This document shows, one piece after another, positions 54,153-62,956 of a DNA stretch of 64,000 nucleotides (position 1 is the stretch's first letter; every line of letters starts with the position of its first letter). The notes below the pieces were generated by a model that was not told the DNA's origin, did no database searches, and saw only the letters and a program-made list of their open reading frames with translations. Made by a program: the position numbers and the translations under genes. This stretch comes from GCA-2720975 sp964467985. Its GTDB lineage: Bacteria; Planctomycetota; UBA1135; GCA-002686595. The DNA lies in assembly GCA_964467985.1 (NCBI GenBank), contig CAYXTP010000005.1, positions 124,001 to 188,000 of the forward strand, read 5' to 3'.

Positions 54153-54704
54153 ATGGTGAGCACCAAGCAATACATCAGCAACGTCTGGAACGCCGTGTCC
54201 TCGACCCTCGTGGGCATGCGCATCACCGGCAAGTACTTCCTGCAGAAGCCGATCACGGTCCAGTATCCCGATCAGCGTCTGCCGATCCCCGATCGGTACC
54301 GCGGAATCCACTATCTGGAGCAGGAGAAGTGCATCAACTGCCTCGCCTGCGCCCGCGCCTGTCCCATCGATTGCATCGAGATGGACGCCATCCGGCACGG
54401 TAAGGAACTGGAATGGGTGTCGTTCACGCTTGACTACCAGAAGTGCATGTTCTGCGAGCTGTGCGTGTACCCCTGCCCGAAGGACTGCATACACATGGGC
54501 ACCGAGTTTGCCTTGGTGACCGAGGACCGCAGCGAACTCAACCACGACCTGCTTTCCTTCAAGGGCATGGCTCCGGATGCGCGTGTGCGCATGAAGGAGG
54601 CTACCGCCAAGAAGGCCGCCAAGGCCGCTGCAAAGGAAGCGGCAGCCGCCGAGAAGGCTAAGAAGGAAGCCACTTCCGAGGACGCCGAGGGTGGCGAGGC
54701 GTGA
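54153..54704 (+). CDS. nuoI: Complex I subunit NuoI (two 4Fe-4S clusters)
   Basis: 183 residues from the ATG at 54153. Two ferredoxin motifs are complete: CINCLACARACPIDCIEMDA and CMFCELCVYPCPKDCIHMGT, each with C-x2-C-x2-C-x3-C-P. The final 34 or so residues are an Ala/Lys/Glu-rich tail (ATAKKAAKAAAKEAAAAEKA), which is not usual in NuoI. The stop overlaps the GTG of nuoJ. Confidence 0.95.
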   Translation: MVSTKQYISNVWNAVSSTLVGMRITGKYFLQKPITVQYPDQRLPIPDRYRGIHYLEQEKCINCLACARACPIDCIEMDAIRHGKELEWVSFTLDYQKCMFCELCVYPCPKDCIHMGTEFALVTEDRSELNHDLLSFKGMAPDARVRMKEATAKKAAKAAAKEAAAAEKAKKEATSEDAEGGEA

Positions 54705-55318
54705 ATCTCAACCGAGTCTTTTACGGCGCGCTGGGCCTGGCCGGTGCCGTGGCCATGGGCGCCGGCCTGCAGAGTGCAGGGGGGCCCGGTCTGGCCTTTG
54801 GATTCTGCGCGTACTTGATCCTGGGCGGAGCGGCAGTCTGCATCTGGGAGCGCTCGATCGTGCGCAGCGCGTTCTCCTTGATGGCCACCTTCTTGGGAGT
54901 GGCCGGCTTGTTTGTCCTGCTCGGCAGTGACTTCCTCGCCATGGCTCAGATCCTGATTTACGTGGGCGGCATCTTGGCCCTGCTTCTTTTCGGCGTGATG
55001 CTCTCGCCCCCGGACAACGAGGAGCGCAGCCTGGCGCGTGTCGGCGCAGCCACCGTCCTGGTTGGTGCGGGTGTGGCGTTTGTTGCTGCCCAAGTTGCTG
55101 GTGGCGTGGCTGGCTGGGTCATGGCGGACACGCTGCCCGCTGAGGACTCCCATGCGCGCGCCATCGGTCTCGCTTTCCTGGATCCAAAGCAGTACGTGGT
55201 GGCCTTTGAGTTGGCTGCCTACCTGCTCACCGTGGCCCTAGTCGCCGCCGTGTACATCGCGCGCCGCCGGCGTGTTGACTACGAGCCTCTCCCCGCTTCA
55301 GCAGGAGGGCAAGACTGA
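54701..55318 (+). CDS. nuoJ: Complex I subunit NuoJ
   Basis: 205 residues from a GTG overlapping nuoI (GTGA). Five membrane helices; the NuoJ signature is the pi-bulge region SDFLAMAQILIYVGGILALL. The region between helices 3 and 4 holds PPDNEERSLARVG. Ends TVALVAAVYIARRRRVDYEP. Stop overlaps nuoK start (TGATG). Confidence 0.94.
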   Translation: MNLNRVFYGALGLAGAVAMGAGLQSAGGPGLAFGFCAYLILGGAAVCIWERSIVRSAFSLMATFLGVAGLFVLLGSDFLAMAQILIYVGGILALLLFGVMLSPPDNEERSLARVGAATVLVGAGVAFVAAQVAGGVAGWVMADTLPAEDSHARAIGLAFLDPKQYVVAFELAAYLLTVALVAAVYIARRRRVDYEPLPASAGGQD

Positions 55319-55620
55319 TGGGACTTGGAGCCTACGTCGGCGTTTCGGCCGCCCTCTTTGCCCTGGGCCTGATCTGCATCATCAGCCGCCGCAACATTCT
55401 GTACGTGTTGTTCGGCGTCGAGATGGTCATGAACGCGGCGATGATCAATTTCGCGGCCTTCAACCATTTCAATGGCGGAGGACTCGAGGGGCGCGTCTTC
55501 GTCGTGTTCCTCATCATCCTTGCCGCAGCGGAATCGGCCATTGCCTTGGCCATCGTGTTGAACGTCTTTCACCTCATGAAAACCGTTAAGCCAAGCGAGG
55601 CTGACTTCCTGCGGGAGTAG
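55318..55620 (+). CDS. nuoK: Complex I subunit NuoK
   Basis: 100 residues, three helices, normal length. Signature GVEMVMNAAMINFAAFNHFN carries the conserved glutamate of helix 2, and AAAESAIALAIVLNVFHLMK that of helix 3, both in the proton path. 34 bases before nuoL. Confidence 0.96.
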   Translation: MGLGAYVGVSAALFALGLICIISRRNILYVLFGVEMVMNAAMINFAAFNHFNGGGLEGRVFVVFLIILAAAESAIALAIVLNVFHLMKTVKPSEADFLRE

Positions 55621-55654
55621 CACGAGCTTCTTCCCCTCCACCTCGCACGCCTGA

Positions 55655-57853
55655 ATGGAACACCACCTCACAGCACTCGACTGGAAGCTGCTACTGGCTG
55701 TGCCGGCAATTCCGCTGGCGGCTTTCGTTGTGCAGATATTCTTCGGTCGACGTCTGCCGCGCGGTGGCGATTGGCTGCCCACGGCCGGGATGTTCGTCGT
55801 CATGTGCATCACCGTGCGCATGTTGTTCGTGGCCCTCGGTGCGGCGGGTCACGGCCCCTTCTTCCACGAGTCCGTGAACGAGGGAGGGCCAGTCTTCGAG
55901 TGGTTCTATCAGTCAGCGGAAAAGGCCCCTAGCCTGAATTTGGTGGCTGGGGTGCTGTACGACGGCCTGGGAGCAGCCATGCTCGCCGTTGTGGGCGTGG
56001 TTTCGTTCTTCGTGCACCTCTTCTCGATGGGGTACATGAAGGGGGATCGGCGCTACCACATCTTCTTCGCGAACATCAGCCTGTTCACCTTCGCGATGCT
56101 GGGCCTGGTGCTCTCCGACAACCTGCTGTTCCTGTTCATCTTCTGGGAGCTGATGGGCTTGATGAGTTACCTGCTCATCGGTCACTTCAGCCACGACCCG
56201 GACAGCCCGCGCATCAAGCAAGCCGCCGCTGCCTGCAAGAAAGCATTCCTCACAACCCGTGTAGGAGATACCTGCCTGCTCTTCGGCATGGCGATCTTCT
56301 ACTACAACTTCCGGACCTTCCAGTTCAGTGAGATGTGGCGACTCGGTGCTGAGGCCGTGGCTGCAAACGGAGGCGAGTACCCGGCCTGGATGACCGTCGC
56401 CGGGCTGTTCGTATTTGGTGGGACGATGGGCAAGTCGGCTCAGTTTCCACTGCACATCTGGCTGCCCGACGCCATGGAAGGCCCGACCCCCGTCTCGGCC
56501 ATGATCCACGCGGCGACCATGGTGGCCGCAGGCGTGTTCCTGCTGGGGCGCACCTTCCCGCTCATGTCACCGGACGTGCTGCAGTTTGTGACCGTCGTGG
56601 GTTCGGTAACAGCGCTCTTCGCGGCGACCATCGGTTGCACGGTCAACGACATCAAGGGCGTCCTGGCTTACTCGACCATTTCGCAACTCGGATTCATGGT
56701 TGCCGCCATTGGCACCGCCGGCGCGGCCGTGGGCACGGTCGGCATTGGCCTGGTTGCAGGCCTCTTCCACATGGTGACCCACGCCTTCTTCAAGGCTTGC
56801 CTCTTCCTGTCCGCCGGCTCAGTCATCCACGGCTGCCACCATGAACAGGACATGCGCAAGATGGGTGGGTTGCGCAAGAAGATGCCGCTGACCTTCGCCG
56901 CCATGCTGATCTGCACCTTGGCGATCGCGGGTACGCCCCTATTCAGCGGTTTCTACTCCAAGGACAAGATCATTGCTTCGGCGTGGGAAGCGGTCATGGG
57001 CCACGGTGGCTGGGTCGGCCCGTTTGCCCTCATTTGCCTCGCGCTGGCTGCGATGCTCACGACCTTCTACATGTTCCGCTTGATCTTCATGACTTTCTTC
57101 GGGAAGCCCAAGGATCAGCACATCCACGACCACGCGCACGAGTCACCGGCACCCATGGTCGTCTCCTTGTTGGCCCTGGCCACCCTGGGATTGTTCGGCG
57201 GCAAGATGTGGGCGATGGACGGCGACGTCCTGGGCGAGCACACCTGGTTCGAGAGTCTTGTCTGGCATGTGGATCACGAAACTGGAGAGACGGAGCAGTT
57301 CCTCTACCCGGGCATCGACCTGAGCCAGATGAACATCGCGTCCGCTGCAGAGGCGCGGGCGCACGATCCGGAGCACACCGCCCACATTGGTCACGAGGCT
57401 CATACGCGGGCTCTGATCGTCAGCTTGGGAGTATTGCTGCTCGGCGTACTGGGCGCTGCGCTGATGTACCTCAAGCGCTTGATCGACCCGGCACGCGTGA
57501 CCGCAAAGTTCGGCCGCTTCTACACCACCGTGGCCAACAAGTACTACGTGGACGAGGTCGTCGATGCGACGCTTATCCGCGGCACCATGTCGCTTAGCCG
57601 CACCCAGAAGTGGATCGACGAGAACATCGTCGATGGACTGGTGTTGCTCATGGGCCGCATCCACAAGGCCCTGGGTTTTGTGGGCGCGTGGATCGACAAG
57701 CACATCGTCGACGGGCTCGTGAACTTGATGGCGAGTGTCATCCAGACCACGGGCTCGGTCGTGAGACTCCTCCAAACGGGCCGTATTCAGCAGTACGTCT
57801 CCTTCGCCGTGGCCGGCGGCATCTTGTTGGCGGCCTTCCACATCCTCTCCTGA
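55655..57853 (+). CDS. nuoL: Complex I subunit NuoL (antiporter-like)
   Basis: 732 residues, longer than E. coli NuoL (613). Proton_antipo core: LFIFWELMGLMSYLLIGHFS (conserved Glu), FGGTMGKSAQFPLHIWLPDA with the Lys/His pair, GPTPVSAMIHAATMVAAGVF, and IKGVLAYSTISQLGFMVAA. After it comes the lateral-helix region and an amphipathic tail with two near-identical segments, WIDENIVDGLVLLMGRIHKA (653 on) and WIDKHIVDGLVNLMASVIQT (679 on), 26 residues apart. Ends in a hydrophobic stretch. Confidence 0.96.
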   Translation: MEHHLTALDWKLLLAVPAIPLAAFVVQIFFGRRLPRGGDWLPTAGMFVVMCITVRMLFVALGAAGHGPFFHESVNEGGPVFEWFYQSAEKAPSLNLVAGVLYDGLGAAMLAVVGVVSFFVHLFSMGYMKGDRRYHIFFANISLFTFAMLGLVLSDNLLFLFIFWELMGLMSYLLIGHFSHDPDSPRIKQAAAACKKAFLTTRVGDTCLLFGMAIFYYNFRTFQFSEMWRLGAEAVAANGGEYPAWMTVAGLFVFGGTMGKSAQFPLHIWLPDAMEGPTPVSAMIHAATMVAAGVFLLGRTFPLMSPDVLQFVTVVGSVTALFAATIGCTVNDIKGVLAYSTISQLGFMVAAIGTAGAAVGTVGIGLVAGLFHMVTHAFFKACLFLSAGSVIHGCHHEQDMRKMGGLRKKMPLTFAAMLICTLAIAGTPLFSGFYSKDKIIASAWEAVMGHGGWVGPFALICLALAAMLTTFYMFRLIFMTFFGKPKDQHIHDHAHESPAPMVVSLLALATLGLFGGKMWAMDGDVLGEHTWFESLVWHVDHETGETEQFLYPGIDLSQMNIASAAEARAHDPEHTAHIGHEAHTRALIVSLGVLLLGVLGAALMYLKRLIDPARVTAKFGRFYTTVANKYYVDEVVDATLIRGTMSLSRTQKWIDENIVDGLVLLMGRIHKALGFVGAWIDKHIVDGLVNLMASVIQTTGSVVRLLQTGRIQQYVSFAVAGGILLAAFHILS

Positions 57854-57892
57854 TTCCGTAGCGGCCTCCCCTCCCTCCAGTCCACAAGTTCC

Positions 57893-59428
57893 ATGGACAG
57901 TCTTCTCACACTCAGCGAGTCCACGATCCTCACCTGGATCACCTTCATCCCCCTGATCGGGATGACGGCGATTCTGTGCGTGCCTCGCCAGAACATGAGC
58001 CTCATCAAGGGCATCGCCGGGTTGGCGACCTTCATCCCCTTGGTGTTGGCCACGATGGTCTACTTCGGCGACTTCCAGACGGGAGCCAACGGTTACCAGC
58101 TCGTGCAGAGCCTGCCTTGGATCACGGTGGGCGAGTTCCAGATCAATTACACCGTGGGAATTGACGGTTTGTCCCTGCCCCTGGTGTGGCTGACGACCCT
58201 GTTGATGTTCATCGCCGTTCCGGCGAGCGAGACCGTGCCGCGCCTGTCCAAGGCTTACTACGCGTTGCTCTTGCTGCTCGGGTGCGGAATCACTGGCGTG
58301 TTCATCTCACTCGACTACTTCCTGTTCTACGTGTTCTGGGAAGTGATGCTGCTGCCCATGTACTTCCTGATCGGGATCTGGGGTGGACCGAAGCGCGAGT
58401 ACGCGGCGATCAAGTTCTTCCTGTATACGCTGGCGGGCTCGGTGCTGATGCTGATTGCGCTGATCGCCATGTACCTGGACCAGGGCACCTTCTCGATTCC
58501 CGAGATGATGGCCATCGGCAAGGCGGGAATGTGGACTGGCCCCGAGTTGCTCGGCATGAGCTTCACCACCTGGGCCTTCTGGTTTCTGTTCATCGCCTTC
58601 GCGATCAAGATTCCCTGCTTCCCCTTCCATACCTGGTTGCCGGACGCCCACGTGCAGGCACCCACGCCGATCTCCGTCATCCTGGCTGGCATTCTGCTGA
58701 AGCTCGGTGGGTACGGCCTGATTCGAGGTTGCTTCCCGATCGTGCCCGACGCTTTCCGCGACAACGCTTATGTGCTGGGCGTACTGGGCGTGATCTCGAT
58801 TGTGTACGGGGCCTACGTGGCCCTGGGACAGACGGACTTCAAGCGCATGGTCGCGTACTCGTCCGTCTCGCACATGGGCTTCGTGCTTCTCGGCATGGCC
58901 GCCCTGACGGAATGGGGCATGAATGGCGCCGCACTGCAGATGTTCAACCACGGCACGAGCTCGGCCGCCTGCTTCCTGATCGTAGGTGTGATTTATGACC
59001 GGGCCCACCACCGTGACCTGAATGCCTTTGGAGGCGTGGCGCAGGTCATGCCGCGCTACTGGGCCCTGGCCACCTTCGGTTTCTTCGCATCGCTGGGCCT
59101 GCCCGGCATGGCGGGTTTTGTGTCGGAGGCCATGACCTTAGTCGGCGCCTTCCAGGCTGAGGACACACGCTTCCAGATTCTGGTGCTGATCTCCTGCTTG
59201 GGCGTCGTGCTCACCGCTGCTTACATCCTGTGGGCTCTGCAACGCGTGTTCCTCGGGCCGCTGAACGAGAAGTACAAGGGCTATCCCGACATCAACGGCC
59301 GCGAGGTCTTCTCCTTGGCGCCGCTCCTGTTCCTGTGCCTGGTGCTCGGGATCTTCCCCTTCTATCTGCTCGACTGGATGGACACGAGCGTCGTTGAGCT
59401 GATGAGCCTGCTCAAGCCCGGTAGCTGA
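57893..59428 (+). CDS. nuoM: Complex I subunit NuoM (antiporter-like)
   Basis: 511 residues, about 14 helices. Signatures: INYTVGIDGLSLPLVWLTTL, YFLFYVFWEVMLLPMYFLIG (conserved Glu), AIKIPCFPFHTWLPDAHVQA, PTPISVILAGILLKLGGYGL (conserved Lys) and FKRMVAYSSVSHMGFVLLGM. A proton pump in the membrane arm. Forty bases separate it from nuoL and fourteen from nuoN. Confidence 0.97.
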   Translation: MDSLLTLSESTILTWITFIPLIGMTAILCVPRQNMSLIKGIAGLATFIPLVLATMVYFGDFQTGANGYQLVQSLPWITVGEFQINYTVGIDGLSLPLVWLTTLLMFIAVPASETVPRLSKAYYALLLLLGCGITGVFISLDYFLFYVFWEVMLLPMYFLIGIWGGPKREYAAIKFFLYTLAGSVLMLIALIAMYLDQGTFSIPEMMAIGKAGMWTGPELLGMSFTTWAFWFLFIAFAIKIPCFPFHTWLPDAHVQAPTPISVILAGILLKLGGYGLIRGCFPIVPDAFRDNAYVLGVLGVISIVYGAYVALGQTDFKRMVAYSSVSHMGFVLLGMAALTEWGMNGAALQMFNHGTSSAACFLIVGVIYDRAHHRDLNAFGGVAQVMPRYWALATFGFFASLGLPGMAGFVSEAMTLVGAFQAEDTRFQILVLISCLGVVLTAAYILWALQRVFLGPLNEKYKGYPDINGREVFSLAPLLFLCLVLGIFPFYLLDWMDTSVVELMSLLKPGS

Positions 59429-59442
59429 GCGGAGATCCACTC

Positions 59443-60948
59443 GTGCAAGACATCCACCTCAAAGGCTTCGGACTGCTGTCCCCCGAGCTTGTGCTCGGCG
59501 CGGTCAGCTTGCTGGTCCTGATCATGGACCTGGTCTGGAAGGAGCGCGGTTCCAGTCGCCTGGGATGGATTTCCATCGCCGGCCTGGGTCTCGCGAGCTT
59601 CCTCCTGCTCCTGGGCTTCGACGATTCCGTGGGTGACACCGCCTTTGGAATCGTGGTGGTGGACAAGTTCGGCAACTTCTTCAAGCTGTTCACCTGCGCT
59701 TCGCTGGCGGTGGTGATCGGATTCGTGATGGGGGACCACCGCGAGCGCAGGGACCGCATTGGGGAGTACTACTTCCTACTCCTGGGCGCCGGCATGGGCA
59801 TCTTCTTCATGGTGGGAACCAACAACATGATGTTGCTGGTTCTTGGCCTGGAGCTGCTTTCCCTCGCCAGTTACGCCCTGGCCGGCTTTCACAAGGGCGA
59901 GAAGCGTTCGGCCGAGGCCGCCATGAAGTACGTCGTTTTCGGCGGCTTCTCAGCGGGCGTGATGGTCTACGGCATCAGTCTGCTCTACGGCCTGACCGGC
60001 ACCATGGACCTGCAAGTCATGGCCGGCACCGCCGAGGGCGTAGGCCTGACCCGCAGCCTGGCCGAAGCCGTGACCACGTCCCCGGCGACCGTGGCCCTGG
60101 CCATGGTGATGATCCTCGGTGGCTTCGCTTTCAAGATCTCCGTAGCGCCCTTCCACTTCTGGGCCCCGGACGTGTACGAGGGTTCGCCCACACCGGTGAC
60201 GACCTTCCTGGCCGTGGCCTCCAAGGCCGCAGGCTTCGGAGCGCTCTTGCGCTTCCTCGCAGTCCTCTTCATGTCCCCCGACGTGGCCGCGGCTGTGGGA
60301 GAGTACGGCATTCAAGTGGGAAGCCTGATCGCCATCATGGCCGCCGTGACCATGACCCTCGGCAACTTGGCGGCCGTGCGGCAAGAGAGCGTCAAGCGCA
60401 TGCTGGCCTACTCTTCGGTGGCCCACGCGGGTTACGTGCTCGTGGCCCTGGTGGCCATGAACGGCCCCGGCCTGGAAGCCGCGATGCTGTACCTGGTGGC
60501 CTACTACCTGATGAACCTGGGCGCTTTCGGCGTGCTGCTCTACTTCCAAGGGCAGACGGGAAAAGAGACCTACGCATCCCTGAATGGACTCGGCCGCGCT
60601 GCCCCCTTGATCTCCGTCTCGGCAGTCGTCTTCCTCGTCAGCCTGACCGGCCTGCCGCCCACGGTGGGCTTCTTCGGCAAGCTGGCCGTGGCCAAGGCAG
60701 CCCTCGCTGTCCAAGACGGAGCCTATGGCTGGCTTGTGCTCCTGATGCTGCTCAACTCCGTGGTCAGCCTCTACTACTACATGCGCGTGGCCAAGCATCT
60801 GTTCCTCAAGGAATCCGACGGCACCACCGTCCGCCCCCAGCCCGCCATGGCGATCCTGCTCGTCGTCTTCGCCGCCCTGAACGTGATCTTCCTGCTGTAC
60901 TCCGCGCCCCTGCTGAAGTGGACGTCGGCCAGCATGGATTTGTTCTGA
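59443..60948 (+). CDS. nuoN: Complex I subunit NuoN (antiporter-like)
   Basis: 501 residues from a GTG at 59443. Signatures: MLLVLGLELLSLASYALAGF, FAFKISVAPFHFWAPDVYEG (conserved Lys), SPTPVTTFLAVASKAAGFGA and VKRMLAYSSVAHAGYVLVAL. Last gene of the operon; it converges on a methyltransferase gene seven bases away. No terminator hairpin is evident in that spacer. Confidence 0.97.
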   Translation: MQDIHLKGFGLLSPELVLGAVSLLVLIMDLVWKERGSSRLGWISIAGLGLASFLLLLGFDDSVGDTAFGIVVVDKFGNFFKLFTCASLAVVIGFVMGDHRERRDRIGEYYFLLLGAGMGIFFMVGTNNMMLLVLGLELLSLASYALAGFHKGEKRSAEAAMKYVVFGGFSAGVMVYGISLLYGLTGTMDLQVMAGTAEGVGLTRSLAEAVTTSPATVALAMVMILGGFAFKISVAPFHFWAPDVYEGSPTPVTTFLAVASKAAGFGALLRFLAVLFMSPDVAAAVGEYGIQVGSLIAIMAAVTMTLGNLAAVRQESVKRMLAYSSVAHAGYVLVALVAMNGPGLEAAMLYLVAYYLMNLGAFGVLLYFQGQTGKETYASLNGLGRAAPLISVSAVVFLVSLTGLPPTVGFFGKLAVAKAALAVQDGAYGWLVLLMLLNSVVSLYYYMRVAKHLFLKESDGTTVRPQPAMAILLVVFAALNVIFLLYSAPLLKWTSASMDLF

Positions 60949-60955
60949 TCGAACT

Positions 60956-61648
60956 CTAGCCCGGCTTGACCCCGTGGATCCAGAGGCTGCCGGCCTCGTG
61001 CAGGGCGACTTTGTCTTGGTACGTGGCGAGGTGGACGTTGGGCTGGAAGTCGGCTTCTGAGCCTGGGCCGCGGGAGTCGATGACGCGGGTGCAAGTGACG
61101 TCTTCGAAGCCGGCGGCTTCAAATGCGGCCTGCCATTCGGACTCGCCTAGGAAGTGCATGGCCACGCCGCAGGACTCTTCCCAGCCTTCGGTCAGGGGCG
61201 ACTCCTTGAAACGGTCGACGACGATGTCGCAGTGGCCGCCGGGCTTGGTGACGCGCAAGAGCTCGGACAGAGACTTGGGGAGGTCCACTGCGTAGTAGAG
61301 GGCTTCCATGGAGAAGACCCGGTCGAAGCGGTTGTCGGGGAAGTCGAGGGCTTCGAAGGTGCCGACTTCGTAGCGGGCGCGGGAGGTCAAGTCGTGGTTC
61401 GCTTCGGCGCGGGCGATCATCTCCGGGGCGGCATCCACGCCCACGGCTCCGGCGCCCGGGGCTGCCGAGGCCAGCAAGCGGGTGGCCCAGCCCGAGCCGC
61501 AGCCCAGGTCCAAGGACTGCATTCCGGCACGGATGTCCAGCTGGGAAATGACCTGGCCGACCACGTCGCCGTGGCCCTCCTGCATGCCTTCGGCGCGGCC
61601 GTCCTGGGCCCAGGAGTTGAACGTGGAGATGATGTTGTCGTGGCTCAT
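60956..61648 (-). CDS. Class I SAM-dependent methyltransferase
   Basis: 230 residues. Motif I is SLDLGCGSGWATRLLASAAP, motif II region VGVDAAPEMIARAEANHDLT, and post-motifs FPDNRFDRVFSMEALYYAVD and LLRVTKPGGHCDIVVDRF. The Rossmann core resembles UbiE/sterol-type methyltransferases. Substrate unknown. It stands alone; it is probably not part of the nuo operon, being on the other strand. Confidence 0.9.
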   Translation of the reverse strand: MSHDNIISTFNSWAQDGRAEGMQEGHGDVVGQVISQLDIRAGMQSLDLGCGSGWATRLLASAAPGAGAVGVDAAPEMIARAEANHDLTSRARYEVGTFEALDFPDNRFDRVFSMEALYYAVDLPKSLSELLRVTKPGGHCDIVVDRFKESPLTEGWEESCGVAMHFLGESEWQAAFEAAGFEDVTCTRVIDSRGPGSEADFQPNVHLATYQDKVALHEAGSLWIHGVKPG

Positions 61649-61747
61649 GGGAGAGGTCGCTCGAGGCTCGATGGGTGCGGCAGGGCCGAATTGGGGCGAG
61701 CAGTATAGCCCAGGTCATGGGCGCAGGCAGGGGCGAGGACAGCGGGG

Positions 61748-62926
61748 TCAGATGCGTTCTTGCAACTGCTCGAGAACAGCATCAAACGCCTGCAGGGTCC
61801 GCGACCAGTCGTAGTTTTCCTCGACGAAGGTCCGGGCCCGTTGACCCAAAGCCCGGGCCTCGTCGGGGTTGCGCAGCAGGCGAATGATCGCGTCGGCCTG
61901 GTCGCGGGCGCTGTCGGCCAGGATGAAGTCCTGGCCGGCTTTGCCCTCAACTCCCTGGGTGGCCGAAGTGGTTCCGACCACCGGGAGGCCACAAGCCAGG
62001 GCTTCTAACACCTTGTTCTGGATCCCGCGCGCCACGCGCAGGGGGGCGACCGAGATGGCGGCCCGCCCGAGATAGGTACGGATGTCGTCGACAAAGCCGG
62101 TGACGGCAACACCGGGGACCTGTCCCAGGCGTTCGACTTCTGGCGCCGGCCGTGAACCGACGATCGTGAAGCGACAGTCCGGAAATCGGGTGCGGACGAG
62201 GGGCAAGACCTCTTCCACGAAGTGCACGCAGCCGTCTACGTTGGGGAAGTAGTCCATGACGCCCGTGAACATCAGGTGTTCGGGCTCCCTCAGCTCGGGT
62301 TGGGGCTGGAAGTACTCCAGATCCACACCGTTGCGGACGACGGCGGAGAGGCGGCCAGGAATCTGCTCCTTGAAGAGATCCTGCTCGAGGGGAGTGCAGA
62401 AGACGTTGGTCACGGCGTCTGCCGCCAATCTGCGCTCGTACCTCAATAGCGTGCGGCACTCACGTCGGTAGATGAAGTTCAAAGGGAAGGACTTGCTCTC
62501 TGCGTATTGCCTCCACTTATCAGAGTCAAGCTCGGCAAAGTGCATGACCCAGGGCAGGCCACGGTCCAAGAGGAAGTCTCCCATGGATGAAGAGAAAGCA
62601 TACGCTGCGTCCGCCCAGCCCAAGCGACGGTCCACTTCGGATTGCAGTCTCGCGGAACCGAAGACCCCCTGGGTGAGGGACCTGTTCGTGAACAGGAGGG
62701 GACTGGCCAAGAGCTTGGCCCGCCTCAAGTTCAAGGGGATGTCCGTGACGTCGTACCCCAACTCGCGCAGTTCGCGTGCGCCCTGCACGTCCGCCTTGTC
62801 GTGAGCGAAGGCGACCACGGCGACTTCGTGATCCCTTTGCAGGCGCTCGATCAGGCGCCAGGTTGTGATCTTGTCCCCGCGGTTGGGCGGGTAAGGGACG
62901 CGCTGTGAGAGAAAGAGGATCTTCAC
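61748..62926 (-). CDS. GT4-family glycosyltransferase, EPS/XrtA-associated type
   Basis: 392 residues from the GTG at 62926. Starts KILFLSQRVPYPPNRGDKIT, and has DSDKWRQYAESKSFPLNFIY and YRRECRTLLRYERRLAADAV, all close to the TIGR03087 group tied to exopolysaccharide and exosortase loci. The GT-B donor domain holds VVRNGVDLEYFQP and ISVAPLRVARGIQNKVLEAL followed by ACGLPVVGTTSATQG. No exosortase or PEP-CTERM protein is in the window, so the polysaccharide context is inferred. Confidence 0.88.
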   Translation of the reverse strand: MKILFLSQRVPYPPNRGDKITTWRLIERLQRDHEVAVVAFAHDKADVQGARELRELGYDVTDIPLNLRRAKLLASPLLFTNRSLTQGVFGSARLQSEVDRRLGWADAAYAFSSSMGDFLLDRGLPWVMHFAELDSDKWRQYAESKSFPLNFIYRRECRTLLRYERRLAADAVTNVFCTPLEQDLFKEQIPGRLSAVVRNGVDLEYFQPQPELREPEHLMFTGVMDYFPNVDGCVHFVEEVLPLVRTRFPDCRFTIVGSRPAPEVERLGQVPGVAVTGFVDDIRTYLGRAAISVAPLRVARGIQNKVLEALACGLPVVGTTSATQGVEGKAGQDFILADSARDQADAIIRLLRNPDEARALGQRARTFVEENYDWSRTLQAFDAVLEQLQERI

Positions 62927-62933
62927 CGCGGGC

Positions 62934-62939
62934 AGCCTA
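62934..62939 (-). promoter_or_regulatory. Candidate -10 box (TAGGCT) of the glycosyltransferase gene
   Basis: TAGGCT ends seven bases before the GTG at 62926, and no Shine-Dalgarno is seen. It matches only the three most conserved TATAAT positions, so confidence is low. Confidence 0.3.
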
Positions 62940-62956
62940 GCGAACAGGAACCGGGG

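Noticed and set aside
52960..54159. 399-residue plus-strand frame overlapping nuoH
   Set aside because: Shifted-frame shadow of nuoH with Arg/His/Gly-rich sequence; nuoH itself is unmistakable.
59950..61122. 390-residue minus-strand frame across nuoN and the methyltransferase end
   Set aside because: His/Gln/Glu-rich shadow of nuoN, no recognisable motif.
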